The notes: generated from the sequence alone by a model not told the origin. 64,000 bases of DNA from Desulfatibacillum alkenivorans DSM 16219 (GCF_900142135.1 NZ_FQZU01000023.1:30006-94005), one strand, 5' to 3'. Positions 17,095-26,497 are shown, numbered from the stretch's first letter. A program made the numbers and translations.

Positions 17095-18000
17095 TCAAGT
17101 TTTTGGAGAGGTGACCGCTTTGACCAGATTCAGGTAGGCGTGCTGCCTGCCCAACAGGCGGCCTTTTTCGTCGCAAAGGTAGGCGCGGGCCGCGTCCTTG
17201 GGCGCCATGTGGCGGATTAACTGAAGGCCCCGCTTTCCTAAAAATCGTTCAATCTCGTTTTCTTCAATCCCGTAAATAAAGGGTTCCCCCCGTTCCGGCC
17301 CCCGTTTTAAAACCTTTTGGGCGCCGTAGGGCTTGGTGCGGCCTTCCAAAGCCGCTTTCTGAAAATAATCGAAAACCAGGGAACTGCCCGCGGGAGAGGC
17401 CTCACGGACAAAAGCCAGCACCTTGTCCACGGAGTCGGCGTCCAGATAATAACAGACGCCTTCCCAGAAAAACAAAGTTTTTGCTTCGGGATCGTAGGAC
17501 GCGCCGTTCTGCAGCAGGGCTTCTTCCAGGGTGGTTTTGTTAAAATCGATGGGGACGTAGCTCACGTGCCCGGGCAGTCCGCCCCAATGCTCCTCAACCT
17601 TGGCGGTCTTCCACGCCTGGCTTTCCGGTGTGTCCAGTTCGATGATCCGGGCGTTAGCCTTAAGAATTTCACGCTCGAACCGGAACGCCCGGGTGTCGTT
17701 GCCCGCGCCCATGATCAGCACCTGGCTGACGCCGTCCTCCAAGGCTTGGAGCAGGGCTTCGTCCCCAAACTGAATCCGGGAAATCTGATAAAAATAAGCC
17801 CCGGGGCTGACCTTTCTCAAGACCGCCTTGGCCCACCAGGGCCGGGCCGCCAACATCAGTTTTTGATGCGCCGGGCTGAGGAACTTGGGCGCCAGATAGT
17901 CCGGGTTGCGAAGCTGGGGATGGCGTTCATACTGGGACAAAGCCCGCAAAAAGGTGCACCCCTGGGAACTGGAACTGGGACGTAAATCGCTGCTTGCCAT
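17095..18000 (-). CDS. Class I SAM-dependent methyltransferase, leucine-carboxyl-methyltransferase-like
   Basis: The 301-residue protein belongs to the group resembling the PPM1/LCMT fold. VLIMGAGNDTRAFRF (about 105-119) is the SAM-binding glycine-rich motif. ARIIELDTPESQAWK gives the acidic ribose-contacting residue, and KTLFFWEGVCYYLDADSV is a family hallmark. In bacteria these proteins methylate small molecules or polyketide intermediates. The substrate cannot be inferred. ATG 18000 is preferred over 18033 because GGAAGC precedes it and the upstream residues are atypical. Confidence 0.82.
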   Translation of the reverse strand: MASSDLRPSSSSQGCTFLRALSQYERHPQLRNPDYLAPKFLSPAHQKLMLAARPWWAKAVLRKVSPGAYFYQISRIQFGDEALLQALEDGVSQVLIMGAGNDTRAFRFEREILKANARIIELDTPESQAWKTAKVEEHWGGLPGHVSYVPIDFNKTTLEEALLQNGASYDPEAKTLFFWEGVCYYLDADSVDKVLAFVREASPAGSSLVFDYFQKAALEGRTKPYGAQKVLKRGPERGEPFIYGIEENEIERFLGKRGLQLIRHMAPKDAARAYLCDEKGRLLGRQHAYLNLVKAVTSPKT

Positions 18001-18106
18001 AGCTTCCTTCCACAAAAAAGCTAAAAATACCAACCAAAAAAGAACATAACTATGGCGTCAATCATGACATAAGTGGAATAAAATGTAAAGCAGGCGCCTG
18101 CGCCGT

Positions 18107-19063
18107 CTAAGGAATAATCCCTTTCGACCTCAGCATGATTTCAATGGTCTCCCGGGTGGAGTAGGTGTACTTGAATCCCAGGTCCATGAGCTTGGTCGTA
18201 TCCAGCACCCACGGGTATTGGACGAAATCCAGGAAGGATTCCGGCGCCTTCAGAATGGGCAGGCCCAAAGCCCAGGTGGTCCTGAAAATCGCTCCCATCA
18301 AGGACGGCGTCAAGGGCGCGGCCGGCTTCCCGGACAAGGCGTTGACCTCGGACAACGTCATGGTGTCGGGCGGGGCCAGGTTGTAAGGCCCGCGGGCTTC
18401 CTTTTTCAACAGAAACATCAGGGCTGCAACCACGTCGTCCTCGTGCACGAACTGAAGCTGCGGAGACGGGCAGCCTTTCAGGTCCATGGCGATGGGCAGG
18501 GTGAAAAGCTGGCTGATGTAATTGTCCACGTTGGGGCCGTAGATGATGCAGGGCCGCACCCAGGACGTGACGATATCCGGGTTTTCCTCCACGAATTCGG
18601 CCAGGATGGCCTCCACGTCCGCTTTGTCCCGGGCGTATTGGAAGCCGGGATGCCGGCGGATGGGATCGTCCTCCGTAATGGGGATGGGATTGTCCGGCCA
18701 CGCGCCGTAGGCCGTGCCGCTGCTGGTGACCAGCACCTGCTTGACGCCGGCGTTCTTGGCGGCTTCCAGCACGTTTTTCGTTCCGTCCACATTGATTTTG
18801 CGCATGCCCACGCTGTCGTGGGAGGGCTGCAGCACATAAGCCAGGTGCACGATCACGTCCGGCTGGATTTCGTCAATCCACTCGGCAAGGGCCGGATCGT
18901 TCACGTCCATTTTGCGGAATTCGCCCTTGGCGAACTTGTACAAGGGCTCCTTCACGTCCATGCCGTAAAATTTGCCGCAATAAGTTCCCCGGTCCAGCTC
19001 CCTGCATAAACACTGGCCCACGTATCCGCTCATGCCGGTCACAAAAACCTTTTTCCGTTTCAT
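18107..19063 (-). CDS. NAD-dependent epimerase/dehydratase (extended SDR)
   Basis: The 318-residue protein has the extended-SDR cofactor motif TGMSGYVG at about 9-16. It also has VIVHLAYVL, the catalytic Ser region LVTSSGTAYG and the active-site QYARDK (YxxxK). The C-terminal half is substrate-binding. Such enzymes act on nucleotide sugars or similar hydroxy/keto compounds; no sugar pathway neighbours are present, so the substrate is open. The transcription direction matches the methyltransferase downstream, with a 106-bp gap. Confidence 0.85.
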   Translation of the reverse strand: MKRKKVFVTGMSGYVGQCLCRELDRGTYCGKFYGMDVKEPLYKFAKGEFRKMDVNDPALAEWIDEIQPDVIVHLAYVLQPSHDSVGMRKINVDGTKNVLEAAKNAGVKQVLVTSSGTAYGAWPDNPIPITEDDPIRRHPGFQYARDKADVEAILAEFVEENPDIVTSWVRPCIIYGPNVDNYISQLFTLPIAMDLKGCPSPQLQFVHEDDVVAALMFLLKKEARGPYNLAPPDTMTLSEVNALSGKPAAPLTPSLMGAIFRTTWALGLPILKAPESFLDFVQYPWVLDTTKLMDLGFKYTYSTRETIEIMLRSKGIIP

Positions 19064-19233
19064 GGCTTCCCCCCTTGTTTGCAGAATTGTATGGGTGATT
19101 TTTCAACAGACGGAGCATTATACTAACAGCTTTCAATCAGATCGTCCATAAGCATGTGGAGGTTGCTGCAGGGCGTAAGGCAAAAAGGAAAATATGGCGG
19201 CGGCCGTGCTGACGAAGGAATTCGGGGAGATGA

Positions 19234-19284
19234 CCTGATCTCTGCTAAAGTTTTCCAAATGGAACGGCCCCAAATGAGATCAGG
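19234..19284. repeat. Inverted repeat upstream of the SDR gene
   Basis: CCTGATCTC at 19234-19242 is matched by GAGATCAGG at 19276-19284, with a 33-nt loop. It lies in the gap between the kinase stop (19340) and the SDR start (19063). Its role is unknown; it is not followed by a T-run. Confidence 0.4.
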
Positions 19285-19339
19285 ATCGCGTCCCCTGAAA
19301 TCCAATCCGGGAAGTTGAATGAATAAGAATAATGGCGGC

Positions 19340-21841
19340 TTATATGGGAATCGCGGGCGGGCCTTCCACGGGCAGGGAAATATGGAACAAGGCGCCCTGG
19401 CCGGGTTCGGATTCCACCCAAATGCTTCCGTTATGCAGCTCCCTAATGATGTGGGTGCATAAATACAGGCCCAGACCGGTGCCTTCCCCTTTCCTTTTGG
19501 TGGTGTAAAAGGGATCGAAAATATGCTCCAGGACATGGGAGGGGATGCCCGGGCCGTTGTCCTGGATTTCCACCACAACCCGGTCGTCTTTGGGAAAAAT
19601 GCGGATGTCAAAGCGCGGTTTTTGCGCCGGATCCGTGGTTGCGGCAGCCATGGCCTGGGCGCCGTTTTTCAGGATGTTCAGGAAAACCTGCTGGATTTGG
19701 CCCGGCTCGCAATAGACTTCCGCAGCCTCGGGCGAAAAGTGTTCCCGCACCTCCATGTTGCGGAAGTTAAAACGCTTTTTCAGGTCGTAGTCGCTTCTGG
19801 CCATGTCCACGGTCTCACGCATGAGCGTCCGCAGGTCGTACACATCGGCCTCGCTTCCGCTTTGCCGGGAGAAGGACAGCATGTTGCGCACGGTTTTGGC
19901 CACCCGCATGCCTTCCTCCCTGATGGAATTCAGAATGCGGGGAATCTCCCTGGCTTCCATGTAGGCGAACAAGCTATCCAGGCTAAAGCCGATTTTCTTG
20001 GCGGCCTTTTCATTGGCGGCCATGGGTTTGGTCAGCCGCTGAATCAAAACCTGGGCGTTTTGCACCACCCCGGCAAGAGGGCTGTTGATCTCGTGGGCCA
20101 TGCCCGCCGCCAGGGCGCCCAGGCTGACCATTTTTTCCGACTGGATCAGGATTTCTTCCGATCGCCTGTCTTTGGTGACGTCTTCATGCATGATCACCAC
20201 GTTGCTTAACTTGCCCGTAGCCGTGCAAATGGGGTAAATCCGCGACCGGTAGTATCTTTCCCCGTCCTCCGGTCCATCCTCGCCGCCGCGCAGGGACCAT
20301 TCCTCCAGAAATCCGCCTTCCCCCTTAAAGACTTTTTGGATGGAGGGGAAAATGGGCAGCTTTCGCATGGCCGGAGAGGCGAGGATGTTAAATTCGGCGC
20401 CCGCCACCGGGCCGTAGGTCCCCCAGGTGTCCTTGTGCACCTTGTTGGTCTGTACAAGATTGCCTTTGGGATCGTACAACTCGATCACCATGGGCGACTG
20501 TTCGATCATGCTTCTGAAACGATGCTCGCTGACCTCCAGCTCCTCGTGCAGGACCGTCAGTTCCGTGTTCCGGTCCTCAATGGTTTTATTGACGGAATGC
20601 AGGGCTTCATTGGCTTCCACCAATTCCACGTTTTTACGGCGGATTTTGGTTTCCGACAATTCCAGGCGCTGTTTCATGACATTGACTTTGTCGGCCAGGC
20701 CTATGGAAAAGGTCAGCATAAGCCACGCGGAGCTTACGGGCAAAACCCATTTGGAAACCGCGCCGGGAGGCAGAAATCCCAAAAAAGTCAGTATGGACAG
20801 AAATCCCGAAACCAGGATAAAACAATATCCGGCGGTCAGGAACACAGCCTGTCTGTCCATTTTTAGGCTCAGATAAATCAGGAGGGCGAAAAGCAGCACG
20901 CACGCCGCCATGCCGTGTAGGATCAAAATCTGGATGATGTTTGCAAAGCCCGCCCACGGTCCGGCGACCATATACACAAGGCCGGGAACCATCATGGTCC
21001 AGAAGATTATCCGGTGGATTGCCGGATGCCTCTTTTTCGTCCCGAGAAAGGACGTGGTGAACAGAGCCGATAAAAAGAGGTTCAGCGCCAAAGAAAGGAC
21101 TAAGACGAGGTCCGTCAGTCGACCCGTCTCGCTGCAAAAAAATTGGGATATAAAGCCTTTGTGCGCCAACCCGATCAAAAGGAATGACAACCCGTAAAAC
21201 ACGAGATAAAGAAAGTTTTTATCCCGGGTGATTGAAAACACGCTCAGGTTATAAAGCCCGGCCATTATGATGCATCCGTAAATAAGCCAGATAAGGGAGT
21301 TCTCTCTGACGGAGGCGGAGGTCAAACCCGGGCCGCTGAAAAGATTGGCTTGGAATTCAATGGCGCCTTTTGATTGAATTCTCAAATAGCATGTTTGTTC
21401 TCCCTGCGGGAGGTCCATGGAAAACACATGATTTCTGTGCTTGACGTTTCGCTGGCTGAAAGGAACGCTGTCTCCGCCTTTCAGAAAGTGGAATCCTCCT
21501 TTTTCATCCGGGACGTACAAGTCCACATGGTCCAAAGTGGGAAAGTCTATTTCCAAAAACATTCTGGCGCTCTTGGGGCCGGGGTTTTTGAAAACCATAC
21601 GGAACCAGTAAGCCGATTTTGAATAGCCTATATTGAAGTACGAAGCCTTGTTTTGCTTCCAATCCAGCCCGCTTTTGGACGCTTGGTCGATCGTCATGGC
21701 GCCGCTTGGATCTTCCAGCACGTCAAGCATGGACGTGAGGGGCGCTCGCCCGACGCCGTCGCCGACGCGCACAGGCGCCGCGCTCCAGCCTAAGCTGGAC
21801 AAGATGGGAAAAAACAGAATTATGACTATGATACGTTGCAT
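19340..21841 (-). CDS. 7TMR-DISM sensor histidine kinase
   Basis: The 833-residue protein has a signal peptide (about 1-20). An extracellular 7TMR-DISMED2-type beta-sandwich (about 30-175) is followed by seven membrane helices (about 185-395). Then come a coiled-coil stretch, a PAS domain (about 440-560) and the kinase core. The phosphoacceptor His is about 581 in AAGMAHEINSPLAGV, with N box NILKNGAQAM about 728, G1 box DNGPGI about 761 and G2 box GTGLGL about 787. There is no receiver domain and no adjacent response regulator, so it is an orphan kinase. The extracellular fold is of the type that binds carbohydrates or other small ligands. Confidence 0.9.
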   Translation of the reverse strand: MQRIIVIILFFPILSSLGWSAAPVRVGDGVGRAPLTSMLDVLEDPSGAMTIDQASKSGLDWKQNKASYFNIGYSKSAYWFRMVFKNPGPKSARMFLEIDFPTLDHVDLYVPDEKGGFHFLKGGDSVPFSQRNVKHRNHVFSMDLPQGEQTCYLRIQSKGAIEFQANLFSGPGLTSASVRENSLIWLIYGCIIMAGLYNLSVFSITRDKNFLYLVFYGLSFLLIGLAHKGFISQFFCSETGRLTDLVLVLSLALNLFLSALFTTSFLGTKKRHPAIHRIIFWTMMVPGLVYMVAGPWAGFANIIQILILHGMAACVLLFALLIYLSLKMDRQAVFLTAGYCFILVSGFLSILTFLGFLPPGAVSKWVLPVSSAWLMLTFSIGLADKVNVMKQRLELSETKIRRKNVELVEANEALHSVNKTIEDRNTELTVLHEELEVSEHRFRSMIEQSPMVIELYDPKGNLVQTNKVHKDTWGTYGPVAGAEFNILASPAMRKLPIFPSIQKVFKGEGGFLEEWSLRGGEDGPEDGERYYRSRIYPICTATGKLSNVVIMHEDVTKDRRSEEILIQSEKMVSLGALAAGMAHEINSPLAGVVQNAQVLIQRLTKPMAANEKAAKKIGFSLDSLFAYMEAREIPRILNSIREEGMRVAKTVRNMLSFSRQSGSEADVYDLRTLMRETVDMARSDYDLKKRFNFRNMEVREHFSPEAAEVYCEPGQIQQVFLNILKNGAQAMAAATTDPAQKPRFDIRIFPKDDRVVVEIQDNGPGIPSHVLEHIFDPFYTTKRKGEGTGLGLYLCTHIIRELHNGSIWVESEPGQGALFHISLPVEGPPAIPI

Positions 21842-22020
21842 GGCGGCAAATCCCGGAAAAACCTAAAGCCAGTATAAGGCTGCAGAAGTGATGAAAGCAA
21901 GTTTTAAGCCAGGGATTGAAAAAGCCTGAAAAAAGAACCAAGTCTTTTCAAGCAATGATCCCAATGATACAATGAACATAGAAACTATTCAATACCATTA
22001 AGGAATGGGAGGGGGAGGTC

Positions 22021-22827
22021 ATGAAGGATTTGAACGAGTGCCACGAGGCGGGACGCAGGTTTGAACAATATCTGCGCGTTTCCACCTTTCCCCTGGCTGT
22101 GCGCCTTATGCGCTCCGAAGAGGAAATCCAGCCCGGTTTCAAAAGGCCTTCCAAGGACCTGGGCCTCCAAAATTTTGTGTGCCAGAATTTTAAAATGGTC
22201 CGCACCTACGGATGGACCATGGCGGTCACGCCGGAGGATACAAACTGCCATCTGGCCAGGCTGGTTTACGGCTGGGACGAGCAGGACGAGGATTACATGG
22301 AAACCGGCCATAAGTTCAACATCGGCCTCTACGCCAAGGACATGGAAACCTCTCTCAAGCTGGAGGAAAACATCTTTCGGCTGGAAGGAAAATACCCCGG
22401 CCTGATCATCTCCCCCCTGGCGCGGACCAAGGTCGCTCCGGACGTGGTGCTGATTTATTGCCTGCCGGCTCAGGCCACTCGGTTGATTCAAAGCTACTTG
22501 TATATGAAGGGCGGCGCCCTGGAGTTTTCGTCCACAGGCCGCATCGGCTCCTGCCACGAGGGCGTGGCCAAAACCATGCTGACCCAAAAGCCTCAGTTTG
22601 TGGTCCTTGGCAACGGAGACAGGGTGTGGGGCGGCGCCCAGGACTCGGAAGTCATGTTTACTTGCCCGGCGGACCAACTGGACATTATGCTGGAAGGCCT
22701 GGAAGCCACCCACGCCGCGGGCTTGCGCTATCCCATACCGTCTTATATGAATTACGCCCCGGGTTTTCAGGCGGATTTCAAGGAAAAGGCCCTGGAACGG
22801 GCCGGAGGAACCATCATCAAGGAATGA
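22021..22827 (+). CDS. DUF169 family protein (first paralogue)
   Basis: The 268-residue protein matches the uncharacterised DUF169 family, common in archaea and anaerobic bacteria. Cys54 and Cys76 frame the conserved stretch CQNFKMVRTYG to EDTNC. A third Cys at 178 lies in GRIGSCHEG. The later IPSYMNYAPGFQ is a family signature. The Cys pattern is repeated in the second paralogue and may bind a metal or cofactor; this is inference. A strong GGGAGGGGGAGG site precedes the ATG. Its TGA overlaps the ATG of the TPR gene (ATGA), so the two are translationally coupled. Confidence 0.85.
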   Translation: MKDLNECHEAGRRFEQYLRVSTFPLAVRLMRSEEEIQPGFKRPSKDLGLQNFVCQNFKMVRTYGWTMAVTPEDTNCHLARLVYGWDEQDEDYMETGHKFNIGLYAKDMETSLKLEENIFRLEGKYPGLIISPLARTKVAPDVVLIYCLPAQATRLIQSYLYMKGGALEFSSTGRIGSCHEGVAKTMLTQKPQFVVLGNGDRVWGGAQDSEVMFTCPADQLDIMLEGLEATHAAGLRYPIPSYMNYAPGFQADFKEKALERAGGTIIKE

Positions 22828-24233
22828 ATAAAAACCGGCTGACATTAATCGTAATCATTGTGCTGACGGCTTTGGCCGGCCTGGCTGTCTGGAGCGGATT
22901 GTCCACGCATAAATCCTCCATCCGAGAGGCTGGGAAAAGCGCCGAAACCACGCCTCAGAATGGAAATGAGGCGGCTGACGGCAGCCTGGAGGCCCTTGCC
23001 GGCCGCCTGGAGCTTTCTCCGCCGGTTTTGGACGCTATCATCCGTTCGATCCGGGACCACGGGATTCCCCCCCTGCGCGTTCACCAATTGCTGTTGCAGA
23101 AAAAAACGGAATTCAACGACTTAATAGGCCAGATGCAGCCTTCCAAAGACGGCGGGGAATCATTCACGCCGCACGCCCGGGAGGTCCTCTCCGCCCTTAA
23201 CGCCGGAGATTTTGACAAAGCCCGGAGCCTGCTCCAAAAAGTCCTTTCCGAACTGGAAGCCGGAACGGTTTCTCCGGACAAGGACCCGGACCTGAAAGCC
23301 CTCACCCTGGCCCGTCTGGGCAGGCTGGAAAACCTGCAACTGGAATATAAAAAAGCAGCCGATTATTTCGGACAAGCCGCCCAAGCCGCGCAAAAGGACT
23401 CTTTGGCTCTCAAGTCCGACTTGTACGGCTGGCAGGGGACGGCCCTGTTTTTGGCCGAGGACTTCGAGCAGGCTGAAAAGGCGTACAAAGAGTCTTTGAC
23501 TCTGGCTGAAAAGGCATTCTCTCCGGTTCATCCCGCGCAGGTCAACGCCTTGAACAACCTGGCCGGACTCTACCGCTCAACCGGCAGGCCCAAGTTGGCT
23601 GAACCCCTGTACCTCAAGGCCATGGACATCCGCCAAAAAGCCCTGGGCCCCCGCCATCCCTCCCTGGCCGCCCCCTTAAGCAATCTGGCGTCTCTCTATC
23701 TTGAGATGGGGGATTATAAGCAGGCCGTTATTTTGCTGGAAAACGCCCTGGCCATCCGGGAGGAGGCTTTGGGGCCGGACGATCCTTCCGTGGCCGCCTC
23801 CCTGAACAACCTGGCCAATGTATACCAGGCCGTAGGCAATCCGGACAAAGCCAAGGAACTGCTGCTGCAGTCCCTGGACATCACGCGAAAAGCACTGGGG
23901 CCGGATCACCTGCGAGTCGCCATGACCCTGAACAACCTGGCTAAACTGAGCCAGCGTCAGGGGGATGACGAAGGCGCGCGCGCACGCTATCTGGAAGCCC
24001 TCGCCATCAGCGAAAAGGTCCTGGGGCCGGTCCATCCGGACGTGGCTGCCATTCTTATCAATCTGGCGGAACTGGACATGAAGGCCGATCAATTGGACAA
24101 GGCGGAAATTCTTTGGCGAAAGGCCATGACCATCCTGGAGGCCACAGTGGGCCCCGAGCACCCCGACGTGCAAAAGATCAAGGAGCAGCTTGCCCAAATC
24201 CGAATCGCCAACGCAAAAAAGTCCATTCAATAA
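22824..24233 (+). CDS. Membrane-anchored tetratricopeptide repeat protein
   Basis: The 469-residue protein starts MNKNRLTLIVIIVLTALAG, a single N-terminal membrane helix (about 6-24) or uncleaved signal. The C-terminal two-thirds contains about seven TPR units. The later ones are 42-residue kinesin-light-chain-type repeats with the recurring pattern ALGPDHP followed by LNNLA. TPR arrays bind partner proteins. The start is fixed by the 4-bp overlap with the upstream DUF169 stop; a much longer open frame upstream is only an artefact of the DUF169 sequence. The TPR protein may scaffold the two flanking DUF169 proteins. Confidence 0.88.
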   Translation: MNKNRLTLIVIIVLTALAGLAVWSGLSTHKSSIREAGKSAETTPQNGNEAADGSLEALAGRLELSPPVLDAIIRSIRDHGIPPLRVHQLLLQKKTEFNDLIGQMQPSKDGGESFTPHAREVLSALNAGDFDKARSLLQKVLSELEAGTVSPDKDPDLKALTLARLGRLENLQLEYKKAADYFGQAAQAAQKDSLALKSDLYGWQGTALFLAEDFEQAEKAYKESLTLAEKAFSPVHPAQVNALNNLAGLYRSTGRPKLAEPLYLKAMDIRQKALGPRHPSLAAPLSNLASLYLEMGDYKQAVILLENALAIREEALGPDDPSVAASLNNLANVYQAVGNPDKAKELLLQSLDITRKALGPDHLRVAMTLNNLAKLSQRQGDDEGARARYLEALAISEKVLGPVHPDVAAILINLAELDMKADQLDKAEILWRKAMTILEATVGPEHPDVQKIKEQLAQIRIANAKKSIQ

Positions 24234-24252
24234 ATTATTTGGAAAGAACGAC

Positions 24253-25140
24253 ATGCAGCCTAATGAATTGTACGACCGCCTGGTGCGGAGTCTGGAAATC
24301 CCGGGGATGAACATCCCCACCGCCTTTGTCAGGTTCTATAAGCATGCGGATAGCGTTCCCGGTCAGGTGCTGGAATATAACGTGGAGGAGGAAACCCTCA
24401 CAAGCTGCCAGGCCATCCGCCACGCGGCTCACGGCCACCCCGTATATCTGACCCAGGAAAATTCCGGCTGCATTGCCGCGGCCATCAGCCTTGGCCTGGT
24501 GGACAGAAATCAGACCGAGCCTCTTCCGCGGCCCCGGCTGTACACCGAACTCATGAAAGCGCAAAGCAACCTGGGCAATGGATTTAAAGCGCCGTCCCCG
24601 GCCCAGTTTTCCTCCGGCGAGGTATACGCCTGCAAAGAACAGGGCAAGCCCTCTTTTTGCCTTTTCGGCGCCGAAGATTCAGGCCGGTTCAAAAACATAG
24701 AAACCGCCCGCAAGGCCATCAACTCCATGGCCGCCATTCAGCCGCCGGAAATGCAGGGCGTGTTCTTTTTCGGGCCGGATTATTCCAAGGACCCGGTCGT
24801 CCCTCATGTGGTGGTCATGGCGGTCCGGCCCGTGGAGTTGACCCGGATTATCCAGGGCTACCAGTTTTTAACCGGGGATCCTATCAACGCCGTCCTAAGC
24901 CCTCTGCGCGCCATGGATTCCGATCTCATCGCCAGGCCTTATCTCACCGGGAAAATCAACGTGTCCTCCCTGTGCCTGGGCGCGCGCCTTGTGGCCGGCT
25001 TTGAAGGAGACCGTATGGGGCTGGGCGTTCCGTGGAAAAGTTTCGAAAAGCTGGTCAAGGGCATGGAAGCATCGCGCACCGGGTTTCCCTTTTCCCGATA
25101 TCCCGGCGCCAAGCCTTTTAATAATACCCCAAAAAAATAA
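24253..25140 (+). CDS. DUF169 family protein (second paralogue)
   Basis: The 295-residue protein shares the DUF169 layout with the gene at 22021. Cys52 and Cys73 frame CQAIRHAAHG to ENSGC, and a late SSLCLGARLV holds another Cys. The two copies are clearly diverged, so they are old paralogues or separately acquired. ATG 24253 follows GGAAAG; an in-frame upstream codon at 24190 would overlap the TPR gene and is less likely. Its TAA shares the last A with the ATG of the HD gene (TAATG). Function is unknown. Confidence 0.83.
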   Translation: MQPNELYDRLVRSLEIPGMNIPTAFVRFYKHADSVPGQVLEYNVEEETLTSCQAIRHAAHGHPVYLTQENSGCIAAAISLGLVDRNQTEPLPRPRLYTELMKAQSNLGNGFKAPSPAQFSSGEVYACKEQGKPSFCLFGAEDSGRFKNIETARKAINSMAAIQPPEMQGVFFFGPDYSKDPVVPHVVVMAVRPVELTRIIQGYQFLTGDPINAVLSPLRAMDSDLIARPYLTGKINVSSLCLGARLVAGFEGDRMGLGVPWKSFEKLVKGMEASRTGFPFSRYPGAKPFNNTPKK

Positions 25141-25565
25141 TGAGCGACCTGGATAGAGCACTGGAAATCGCCGTGCAGGCCCACAAAGGCCAGAAGGACA
25201 AGGCCGGGGCGCCGTACGTCCTCCATCCCTTGCGCTTGATGATGCGCATGCAATCCCCGGAAGCCCGCATGGCCGCCGTGCTCCACGACGTGGTGGAGGA
25301 TACGGACTGGACCCTGGACGATTTAAAAAGGGAGGGGTTTTCCGAAGAAGTTTTGGAGGCCTTGGATCATCTCACCTGGAGACAGGATGAAAAATATTGG
25401 GAATACATCGAACGATTGAAAAGCAACCCCCTGGCGAGGGTCATAAAACTGGCGGATTTGGAGGATAACATGGATCTGACCCGCATCGCCCAGCCTTCGG
25501 CCAAGGATTTTGAACGGGTCCGCAAATATCACAAAGCCTGGACAAGACTATCCTCCCAGGCTTGA
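25140..25565 (+). CDS. Small HD-domain phosphohydrolase, MESH1/RelA-hydrolase-like
   Basis: The 141-residue protein has the HD fold of (p)ppGpp hydrolases. AHKGQKDKAGAPYVLHP gives the first His region, MAAVLHDVVEDTDWT gives the HD pair plus the ED, and VIKLADLEDNMD gives the late Asp/Asn. This matches SpoT/MESH1-type hydrolase domains without a synthetase domain. The natural substrate could be ppGpp, NADPH-like or another nucleotide. It is the last gene of a tightly coupled DUF169-TPR-DUF169-HD operon. Confidence 0.85.
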   Translation: MSDLDRALEIAVQAHKGQKDKAGAPYVLHPLRLMMRMQSPEARMAAVLHDVVEDTDWTLDDLKREGFSEEVLEALDHLTWRQDEKYWEYIERLKSNPLARVIKLADLEDNMDLTRIAQPSAKDFERVRKYHKAWTRLSSQA

Positions 25566-25611
25566 CGGCCCTATATAAATCCTGAGCGTCCGCCGTTGTA
25601 AAGCTCGCCGC

Positions 25612-25782
25612 CTATTTCGGCAAAGGGGCGTCCGTAAAGACTTCAATCTTTCCCTCTCCGTAAATCTGATTCAACACGTCGTCGTTCCAGGCGCGTTTCG
25701 CCGGCCTGTTGATGTACAACCCGATCAAGCCCGCTACGATGCACAGAATAAAGACTATGTCGGCCGCTCCAACTGTTTGCAT
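25612..25782 (-). CDS. Small single-pass membrane protein
   Basis: The 56-residue protein starts MQTVGAADIVFILCIVAGLI, one membrane helix (about 8-25), followed by a short charged tail, RPAKRAWNDDVLNQIYGEGK. ATG 25782 has a very good GGGGAGG site 6 bp upstream, which is the main reason to call it a gene. It is convergent with the HD gene. Function is unknown. Confidence 0.6.
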   Translation of the reverse strand: MQTVGAADIVFILCIVAGLIGLYINRPAKRAWNDDVLNQIYGEGKIEVFTDAPLPK

Positions 25783-26009
25783 GGTTTCCTCCCCGGTTGG
25801 TTTTTTCAGATTTTTCAACTTGAATAGTCTATCGGCTTTTGGTCTCGATTTCTTGAGCTCAAAATTCGCCGGGGAGAGATAAATTCAATCGGCGGCGGCA
25901 TGCCTTCGCGCCTGTTCCGTCAGTTTTTTAAAGACGCCCGCTGGCGGGGCGTTGCGCCGATATTGTCATGCATGCCGTAGAGAGCCAATTCGATATGCAG
26001 CGGCAGGCC

Positions 26010-26356
26010 CCCGCGCCTGCCAGGGAACGCGCATTGCGCGGTCCTTAATGTACGGCGCCTCATTTGCTTTCACTGAAGACCATCGCCGCAGGATTTGAAG
26101 TGGAAAGGCAGCTTCAGGGCTTGCCCTGCTTTCTTTTTCACGCGCCCGGGAAGGATTGTCGCAGTCAGGAAAGACTGGCCAGCGAAAAGCGCGGTTTTTA
26201 ACCAGGGCGGCCCAGGCAGCGCTGTTTGCCGCCTGGGTTTGGAAGAAACACAAGGCGCGGCCGGAAAAGATCCTCGAAGCCAGGAAAGGGAGGCGGGCGG
26301 AAGGAGTTGGTTGACTTCCTGCTTTTTGTTTGGTGATAGACAGGGTATCCGTCCGT
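26010..26356 (-). repeat. Dispersed 200-bp intergenic repeat, copy C (minus orientation, internally duplicated)
   Basis: Read on the minus strand it contains TTTCCTGACTGCGACAATCC, then AGAAAGCAGGGCAAGCCCTG, and ends GCGCAATGCGCGTTCC. A second CTTTCCTGGCTTCGAGGATC earlier in the same element shows internal duplication. Matching copies lie at 37335-37540 and 44262-44462, and an inverted partial copy at 44464-44553. Confidence 0.75.
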
Positions 26357-26497
26357 TGGACATGCCAGGATTCTATTCCCGATAAAGGTCGCGCCTTGTG
26401 CGCTATCGCGCCCAGGCACGGATCTGCTGTGCCTGGGGCGCCCAACTTCGGCGGCGGCTTTCAGTTGCCCGGGCGGCGCTGGCTGCGCCGTACGCCG

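Noticed and set aside
25966..26445. Minus-strand open frame of 159 codons in the intergenic region
   Set aside because: It translates the dispersed repeat and its sequence has no recognisable protein features; the same repeat elsewhere is non-coding.
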